From an uncultured Clostridia bacterium (GTDB lineage: Bacteria; Bacillota; Clostridia; Christensenellales; Aristaeellaceae), in contig CAKUFA010000049.1 in the NCBI GenBank assembly GCA_934647165.1, positions 1 to 11,817 of the forward strand: a DNA stretch of 11,817 bases, given 5' to 3'. Positions 7,956 through 11,817 of the stretch are shown here, in pieces. The notes beneath the pieces are model-generated. The model worked only from the letters and a program-made list of their open reading frames with translations. It searched no databases and was not told the origin of the DNA. Both the position numbers and the translations under genes were made by a program. Each line of letters begins with the position of its first letter. Position 1 is the first letter of the stretch.

Positions 7956-7985
7956 AAAAAAAGGAGACCTTTCACAGGGTCTCCT
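7956..7985 (-). terminator. Terminator for leftward transcription (end of the ansA transcript)
   Basis: AGGAGACC (7962-7969) pairs with GGTCTCCT (7978-7985) around an 8-nt loop. Read on the minus strand the stem is followed by seven T (complement of 7956-7962). It therefore points outward from the left end of the element and would stop transcripts arriving from the asparaginase gene. On the plus strand it has no T tract. Confidence 0.7.
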
Positions 7986-8190
7986 CAGCGTGTCGACAAA
8001 ATGGCAACGCCACTTTGTCGAGTTTGCATTTTTCACTGTCAGCGAAGCTGACGGCCGTGAAAAATGGAGGGAATGGTTTCGCCTTTGGCCGAAACCACCC
8101 CGCCCGACCGGCATAGCCGGTCGATACGAATCCAGTCAGAGGGACATAATGCCCCTCCGACACCTTCTCATATGGTTTGTCGACAGTCTG

Positions 8191-8220
8191 AGGAGACCTT
8201 TTGCAGGGTCTCCTTTTTTT
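8191..8220 (+). terminator. Terminator for rightward transcription (end of the degV transcript)
   Basis: AGGAGACC (8191-8198), loop TTTTGCAG, then GGTCTCCT (8207-8214) running into TTTTTTT. This is a textbook intrinsic terminator. The degV message would extend about 275 nt past its stop codon and carry the whole structured element as its 3' end. The hairpin and loop are nearly identical to those at 7962-7985, in the same orientation. Confidence 0.85.
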
Positions 8221-8223
8221 AAA

Positions 8224-8275
8224 GCCCCATGCCTAGCGCATGGGGCAGCTGAAGCTGCAAGGAGAAAATTTCTCC
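8224..8275. other. Cluster of three further hairpins downstream of ansA
   Basis: Three stems lie in 52 bp: GCCCCATGC/GCATGGGGC with a 5-nt loop (8224-8246), GCAGC/GCTGC (8245-8258) and GGAGAA/TTCTCC (8261-8275). Read from the asparaginase side, the 9-bp GC-rich stem is followed by only TTT and then A, so it is at best a weak terminator. The rest of 8276-8333 shows nothing I can assign. Confidence 0.55.
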
Positions 8276-8333
8276 GTTGCGTTCCGACCTGCGGAATAGG
8301 CAAGACCACAGCGAAGAATTCCGTCCGAATCTG

Positions 8334-9314
8334 TTATTCTCTTACCTCTCCGCAAAGGTTGCGTGAAAGCCAGGCGTCGGGATCCTTCTGGGCAAGGGAC
8401 CACATAAGCTTGGTCACGGCCGCCTCGGTGGTCATATCCAGGCCGGAAATCACATCAGCCTTCAACATCTGATTGCCCACTTCGTAAATGGACAGGTCAG
8501 CCTTCTCATACATGCACTGGCTTACCACAATCACCCGAATGCCGTGCGCACGAAGCATGCGCAGCTTATCCACCAGATTACGGCGAATGTAATGCAGGCC
8601 GCCAAGGCCGAAGGCTTCGATTACAAGCCCGCGGTATCCGGCGCTGAGCACAAAGTCCATCACATCCGGATGCGTGCCGGGAATCAGTTTGAGCAGAAAA
8701 ACCCTGCTGTCTACTTCCGGGCGCAGGTGATACTCGTCGCGGATCACCTGTGGGCGAAGAAAATGAACGCCCTCGCTGTCAATTTTCCCTGCGAGCGCCT
8801 TGTTCACACTGTCAAACGCATCAAAGCTTGTGGTATGCGTTTTTACCGCCCGTGTGCCTAGAATCAGCTTACGGTTAAAGCACACATAGGTGCCGGGCAC
8901 TCCATGACTCGCCGCCTCAATCGCGCAGGCGAGGTTTGTTTCCGCGTCGGATAGCGGCGCTCCCAGCGGCAGCTGGCTGCCAGTAAAAATGACCGGCTTT
9001 TTTTGTCCGAGCAGCATATAAGACAATGCCGCCGCCGTATATCCCATGGTATCCGTGCCATGGGTGACCACCACGCCGTCGCATTCCGTCATGGCCTCAT
9101 TGCAGGCATGCGCCAGCTTGGTCCATTCCTCCGGCTGAATGTTGCTGGAATCCATGGAAAACACGTCCCGGCTCACAATTTCCGTGTCCGGCCTTTTATG
9201 AATTTCCCGCAAAAGCTCCTGCGCATCCAATGCCGGAGACAAACCATCCTCCGTTTGCCTGCACGCAATCGTGCCGCCTGTGGCCAACAGTGCCAGTTTT
9301 TTCATGGCGCTCAT
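8334..9314 (-). CDS. ansA: Type I L-asparaginase
   Basis: 326 residues, matching cytoplasmic AnsA-type asparaginases; no signal peptide. It hydrolyses L-asparagine to aspartate and ammonia. Both catalytic-threonine motifs are present: LLATGGTIA with Thr15, and THGTDTM with Thr87 followed by Asp88. The substrate-contact DSSNI (55-59) and the conserved TGSQLPLGAPLSDAE and ILGTRAVKTHTT blocks are also present. The C-terminal domain keeps VVSQC (the segment that forms the allosteric asparagine site in the E. coli type I enzyme) and DMTTEAAVTKLMW. Start choice is uncertain: ATG 9314 follows GAGAGG with a short 4-nt gap, ATG 9305 gives the common MKKLALLATGG start with a long gap, and GTG 9332 is also open. 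It is divergent from the transporter gene and convergent with degV. Confidence 0.93.
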   Translation of the reverse strand: MSAMKKLALLATGGTIACRQTEDGLSPALDAQELLREIHKRPDTEIVSRDVFSMDSSNIQPEEWTKLAHACNEAMTECDGVVVTHGTDTMGYTAAALSYMLLGQKKPVIFTGSQLPLGAPLSDAETNLACAIEAASHGVPGTYVCFNRKLILGTRAVKTHTTSFDAFDSVNKALAGKIDSEGVHFLRPQVIRDEYHLRPEVDSRVFLLKLIPGTHPDVMDFVLSAGYRGLVIEAFGLGGLHYIRRNLVDKLRMLRAHGIRVIVVSQCMYEKADLSIYEVGNQMLKADVISGLDMTTEAAVTKLMWSLAQKDPDAWLSRNLCGEVRE

Positions 9315-9345
9315 CGTTCCTCTCTTCATCACGCATCATTGGTAC

Positions 9346-9374
9346 TGGACGAAATCCGTTTCCTATGTTATCAT
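9346..9374 (+). promoter_or_regulatory. Possible promoter for the transporter/phosphodiesterase unit
   Basis: TGGACG (9346-9351), a 17-bp spacer and TATCAT (9369-9374): a 4/6 -35 box and a 5/6 -10 box. The transcript would start near 9381, about 25 nt before the start codon. An inverted repeat TCATAA-AAA-TTATGA (9371-9385) overlaps this -10 box and that of the divergent promoter. Confidence 0.45.
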
Positions 9375-9378
9375 AAAA

Positions 9379-9406
9379 ATTATGAAAAAGCGAGGGGGAT
9401 TACCAA
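9379..9406 (-). promoter_or_regulatory. Possible promoter for ansA
   Basis: On the minus strand TTGGTA (9406-9401) and CATAAT (9384-9379) are 16 bp apart, a 4/6 and a 5/6 match to sigma-A boxes, about 60 bp before the gene. The -35 box overlaps the start codon region of the divergent transporter gene, so this is a moderate call only. Confidence 0.3.
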
Positions 9407-10710
9407 TGAAACTCAATATTAAGCGCACAGCGCTGGTAGGGCTTGCATTCCTTTCCATTTCCGCCTTCTGGCAACTGTACGACTTTGTGGTACCGCTGAT
9501 TCTCAAAAACACCTACCACCTGGGTGATGGCTGGGCAGGGGCTGTCATGGCCATGGACAATATCGTTGCGTTGTTCCTCCTGCCTTTCTTTGGCGCAAAG
9601 TCGGACAAATGCAAAAGTCCCATGGGGCGGCGGATGCCGTTCATTCTTTTCGGCTCTCTCACGGCTGCTGTGCTGCTGCTGTGCCTGACGCAGGTTGTGC
9701 GTTTTTGCGGCCTCAGCGTGTTCCTTGCCTGCCTTGCGTTGTTGCTGCTGGCTATGGGCACCTACCGTTCCCCCGCCGTGGCGCTCATGCCGGATGTGAC
9801 GCCTAAGCCCCTGCGTTCCAAAGGAAACGCCATTATCAACCTGATGGGCGCCGTGGGCGGCGTTTTCTCCCTGGCATTGGTAAACTTTGCGGTCATCCGC
9901 ACAGTGGACGCAAGCGGTGCGGCCCACTCGGACTACACATGGCTGTTTGTCGGCGTCGCCGCACTGATGATCGTGTGCGCCTCCGTGCTTGCTGCCACGC
10001 TGCGTGAACGCAAGTTGGTGGCGGAGATGGAAGCCATCAATTATGGCGAAGTGCAGCAGGATACCGTTGTGACCCATGAGGGCGGCAAAAACAAGCTGCA
10101 TCCGGATGTCATGCGCTCGCTGGTGCTGATTCTCTGCTCGGTAGCGCTATGGTTCATGGGCTACAATGCCGTCACCTCCGCATTCAGCAAATACGCCACC
10201 ACCATGTGGGGCGTGACAGAGAAAGCCGCCGCCAACTGCGTGCTGGTGGCTACCGTTGGTGCCATTCTCAGTTACTGGCCTGTGGGCATGCTTTCCGCCC
10301 GCATTGGCCGCAAAAGGATGATTCAGATTGGTATTGTGATGCTGGCCGTTTGCTTCACTGCCGGCGCTTTGATGCCGCAGATGAGCTTCCTCGCTTATGT
10401 GCTTTTTGCCCTGGTGGGCGCAGGCTGGGCTTCCATTAATGTTAACTCCTTCCCCATGGTTGTGGAGCTGGCCACGGGTTCCGACACAGGCAAATACACT
10501 GGCTACTACTACACCTTCTCCATGGCCGCCCAGGTGATTACGCCCATTCTCTCCGGCATGCTGCTGGAGCACGTGGGATACTGGACGCTTTTCCCCTACG
10601 CGGCGGTTTGCGTGGTCGGTTCGTTCATCACCATGTGCTTTGTGCGCCATGGCGACAGTAAGCCTGCAGCCAAGCGTGGATTGGAATCGCTCGATGTGGG
10701 AGATGACTGA
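9406..10710 (+). CDS. MFS transporter of the sugar/SLC45-like type
   Basis: 434 residues with about twelve hydrophobic segments in two halves, split by a charged loop near 200-235 (RERKLVAEMEA). The segment between TM2 and TM3 has FGAKSDKCKSPMGRRMPFI (62-80), the MFS loop-2/3 signature with D67 and G74-R75-R76. The block YRSPAVALMPDVTPKPLRSKG (120-140) is typical of SLC45-like and sugar:cation symporter relatives, as are INVNSFPMVVEL and the helix GKYTGYYYTFSMAAQ in the second half. The substrate is not set by the sequence; sugars or glycosides are likely from the family. ATG 9406 has GAGGGGG 7 nt upstream. The phosphodiesterase gene starts 3 nt after its stop, so the two are co-transcribed and probably translationally coupled. 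Confidence 0.88.
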   Translation: MKLNIKRTALVGLAFLSISAFWQLYDFVVPLILKNTYHLGDGWAGAVMAMDNIVALFLLPFFGAKSDKCKSPMGRRMPFILFGSLTAAVLLLCLTQVVRFCGLSVFLACLALLLLAMGTYRSPAVALMPDVTPKPLRSKGNAIINLMGAVGGVFSLALVNFAVIRTVDASGAAHSDYTWLFVGVAALMIVCASVLAATLRERKLVAEMEAINYGEVQQDTVVTHEGGKNKLHPDVMRSLVLILCSVALWFMGYNAVTSAFSKYATTMWGVTEKAAANCVLVATVGAILSYWPVGMLSARIGRKRMIQIGIVMLAVCFTAGALMPQMSFLAYVLFALVGAGWASINVNSFPMVVELATGSDTGKYTGYYYTFSMAAQVITPILSGMLLEHVGYWTLFPYAAVCVVGSFITMCFVRHGDSKPAAKRGLESLDVGDD

Positions 10711-10713
10711 TGC

Positions 10714-11514
10714 ATGAAGACTCTGCTATTTGTGCTGCTGTGTCTTGCAGCGGCTTATGGGTTTCTCGCATGGCCGCACCTGCCCCGGCGTTCCATTGCA
10801 CACCTGACAGGCTATGATTACGCTCACCGCGGACTTTGGAATGATGTGCTGCCTGAAAACAGCCTGCCGGCCTTCCAACATGCGGTTGACAACGGTTTTG
10901 GCATCGAGTTGGATGTCCACTTGACGCGCGATGACCAGCTGGTGGTTTTTCATGACGATACGCTCATGCGCATGTGCGGCGTTGACCGCCCCATCTGCGA
11001 CATGACGCTGAGCGAGCTGCGCCAGCTTCGTCTGAAGGGCAGCGAATACGGCATTCCCACCCTGGAAGAGGTGCTGTCGGTTGTGGGCGGCAAGGTTCCG
11101 CTCATTGTGGAAATCAAGCCGGATAAGCGCCTTGACGAGCTGTGTGCAAAAACCTGCGCTATGCTGAAAGCCTACGGCGGTCCTTTCTGCGTAGAGAGTT
11201 TTCATCCCCTGGCCGTTCACTGGTTCCGCAAAAATGAACCGGCAATCATCCGCGGCCAGCTGGCCTATGGGCTGGGACAGGGCCGCAAAGTGAACGCCGT
11301 CAACGTGCTTGTCGGCACACTGATGCAGAACGTCGCCGGGCGGCCGGATTTCATTGCCTATGAAGCAGTGAGCGACCGCAACGCGGCCATGGGTCTCATG
11401 CGTCTTTTACGCCCGACCCTGGTATGCTGGACCGTACACACCCAGCAAGACATGGATCGCCTGCGCGCCCGCTATGACCTGCAAATCTTCGACGGCTTTG
11501 TGCCCAAACGTTGA
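10714..11514 (+). CDS. Membrane-anchored glycerophosphodiester phosphodiesterase (GDPD family)
   Basis: 266 residues. An uncleaved N-terminal membrane segment (TLLFVLLCLAAAYGFLAW, 3-20) precedes a GDPD barrel. Catalytic and metal residues are all visible: AHRG (H38, R39), PENS with E48, IELDVHLTRD with E65 and D67, VFHDDTL with H80, and LIVEIKP with E133 and K135. ESFHP and CWTVHT lie further on. Such enzymes cleave glycerophosphodiesters to glycerol-3-phosphate and an alcohol; distant members act on lipid head groups, and the anchor favours a membrane-side substrate. ATG 10714 is preceded by GGGAGA about 10 nt upstream, inside the end of the transporter gene. Its TGA stop is overlapped by the -35 box of the greA promoter. 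Confidence 0.92.
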   Translation: MKTLLFVLLCLAAAYGFLAWPHLPRRSIAHLTGYDYAHRGLWNDVLPENSLPAFQHAVDNGFGIELDVHLTRDDQLVVFHDDTLMRMCGVDRPICDMTLSELRQLRLKGSEYGIPTLEEVLSVVGGKVPLIVEIKPDKRLDELCAKTCAMLKAYGGPFCVESFHPLAVHWFRKNEPAIIRGQLAYGLGQGRKVNAVNVLVGTLMQNVAGRPDFIAYEAVSDRNAAMGLMRLLRPTLVCWTVHTQQDMDRLRARYDLQIFDGFVPKR

Positions 11515-11539
11515 CAATTCACCGTAAATCCAGTATAAT
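11511..11539 (+). promoter_or_regulatory. Consensus sigma-A promoter for greA
   Basis: TTGACA (11511-11516), a 17-bp spacer and TATAAT (11534-11539): both boxes match the consensus perfectly. The -35 box includes the stop codon of the upstream phosphodiesterase gene. The transcript would start near 11546, giving a leader of about 90 nt. Confidence 0.9.
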
Positions 11540-11566
11540 CAGGCGGTGATACCGTACCATCAGGAT

Positions 11567-11608
11567 GCACCTTGCGGGGATAAGCATGCAGGGTGCTTCT
11601 TTATCTTT
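11567..11608 (+). terminator. Terminator-like hairpin in the greA leader (possible attenuator)
   Basis: GCACCTTGC (11567-11575) pairs with GCAGGGTGC (11588-11596) over 9 bp, including one G-U pair, around a 12-nt loop. The T-rich stretch TTCTTTATCTTT follows. It lies after the greA promoter and before its ribosome binding site, so it can end either read-through from the upstream operon or greA's own transcripts early. A smaller CGGT/ACCG hairpin sits at 11544-11554, at about the transcription start. Confidence 0.65.
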
Positions 11609-11635
11609 GACAGGCTGAAAGGAGTCGGATTTTTC

Positions 11636-11817
11636 ATGGCTGAAGAAAAGCGCAATATTCTCACAGAAGAAGGTATGCATAAACTGCAGGAGCAATTGGA
11701 TTACCTCATCGGCACCCGCCGCAATGAAGTAGCCAAACAGATTGAAATTGCCCGCGGTTTCGGCGACCTGAGCGAAAATGCCGAGTATGACGAAGCCAAA
11801 AAGGAGCAGGCCAAGGT
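11636..11817 (+). CDS. greA: Transcription elongation factor GreA, N-terminal part
   Basis: Partial: the first 60 residues, cut by the right edge. GreA enters the RNA polymerase secondary channel and stimulates cleavage of backtracked RNA. The visible part is the N-terminal antiparallel coiled coil: ILTEEGMHKLQEQLDYL (8-24), then the tip loop with GFGDLSENAEYDEAKKEQ (41-58). The tip acidic residues needed for cleavage are present as D43 and E46, and DLSENAEY is the family signature. GreA rather than a Gfh-type inhibitor is favoured by this intact tip. ATG 11636 follows AAAGGAG with an 11-nt gap, slightly long. Its own promoter and leader hairpin lie directly upstream. Confidence 0.95.
   Translation, partial: MAEEKRNILTEEGMHKLQEQLDYLIGTRRNEVAKQIEIARGFGDLSENAEYDEAKKEQAK

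Larger units (their letters stand above)
7956..8220. repeat. 265-bp non-coding element with 45-bp inverted ends and seven stem-loops
   Basis: The ends 7956-8000 and 8176-8220 are inverted repeats: 39 of 45 positions match, and the differences are confined to the hairpin loop and a 2-base spacer. Each end holds an AGGAGACC/GGTCTCCT hairpin, CAG/CTG and the palindrome TGTCGACA. Inside are five stems: TCGACAAA/TTTGTCGA (7993-8021); CATTTTTCAC/GTGAAAAATG with GTCAGC/GCTGAC inside it (8027-8066); TGGTTTCG/CGAAACCA (8074-8097); CGACCGGC/GCCGGTCG with an ATA loop (8105-8123); and GAGGG/CCCTC (8139-8157). It fills the gap between convergent degV and ansA and has no credible coding frame. It could be a miniature inverted-repeat element, a bidirectional terminator module or a structured RNA; no target-site duplication is evident. 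Confidence 0.75.

Noticed and set aside
7956..8220. CRISPR array or insertion sequence
   Set aside because: The repeated hairpins occur only twice with no regular spacers, there is no transposase, and no target-site duplication is visible at the ends.
7990..8472. Open frames across the structured element on both strands (such as 7990-8472 plus, 7872-8114 minus)
   Set aside because: They read through terminators and hairpins. The two strands give similar peptides (VDTLRRP, VDSLRRP) only because of the inverted ends, and none has a good binding site.
11541..11608. T-box-like leader before greA (GGTGATACC near a terminator)
   Set aside because: The leader is only about 90 nt, lacks the Stem I and the full T-box bulge sequence, and greA is not an amino-acid or tRNA-ligase gene.

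Overview
The window looks like a chromosomal stretch of a Gram-positive, Clostridia-like member of the Bacillota. The evidence is strong AGGAGG-type ribosome binding sites, consensus sigma-A promoters (two read TTGAC[AT]-17 bp-TATAAT), rho-independent terminators, a GreA start, a DegV/FakB-type protein and secreted proteins with Pro/Thr linkers and bacterial SH3 repeats. The genus cannot be fixed from this sequence. I see no tRNA, rRNA, CRISPR array, transposase or phage gene.

Left part (1-6925, all minus strand), a run of exported or surface proteins. A 1489-residue protein with nine SdrD-B/Cna-B-like repeats (2360-6829) is read first, from a good promoter at 6897-6925. A protein of five SH3b repeats (1008-2195) follows, and then the N-terminal 282 residues of a secreted family 3 glycoside hydrolase that runs off the left edge. 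Hairpin terminators separate the three genes, so they are neighbours on one strand rather than a tight operon. Together they suggest envelope attachment, wall binding and glycan degradation.

Middle part (6926-8333). A DegV-family fatty-acid-binding protein (7079-7939, plus strand) is divergent from the repeat protein. Downstream, between the convergent degV and asparaginase genes, lies the most unusual piece of the window: a 265-bp non-coding element (7956-8220). Its 45-bp inverted ends each contain a terminator hairpin, and it encloses five further stem-loops. Its left arm can pair either locally or with the far arm. Three more hairpins follow at 8224-8275.

Right part (8334-11817). A type I L-asparaginase gene (minus) is divergent from a two-gene unit (plus) encoding a sugar-type MFS transporter and a membrane-anchored glycerophosphodiester phosphodiesterase. 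A consensus promoter overlapping the stop codon of the latter drives greA, whose leader carries a terminator-like hairpin. The greA gene is cut by the right edge.
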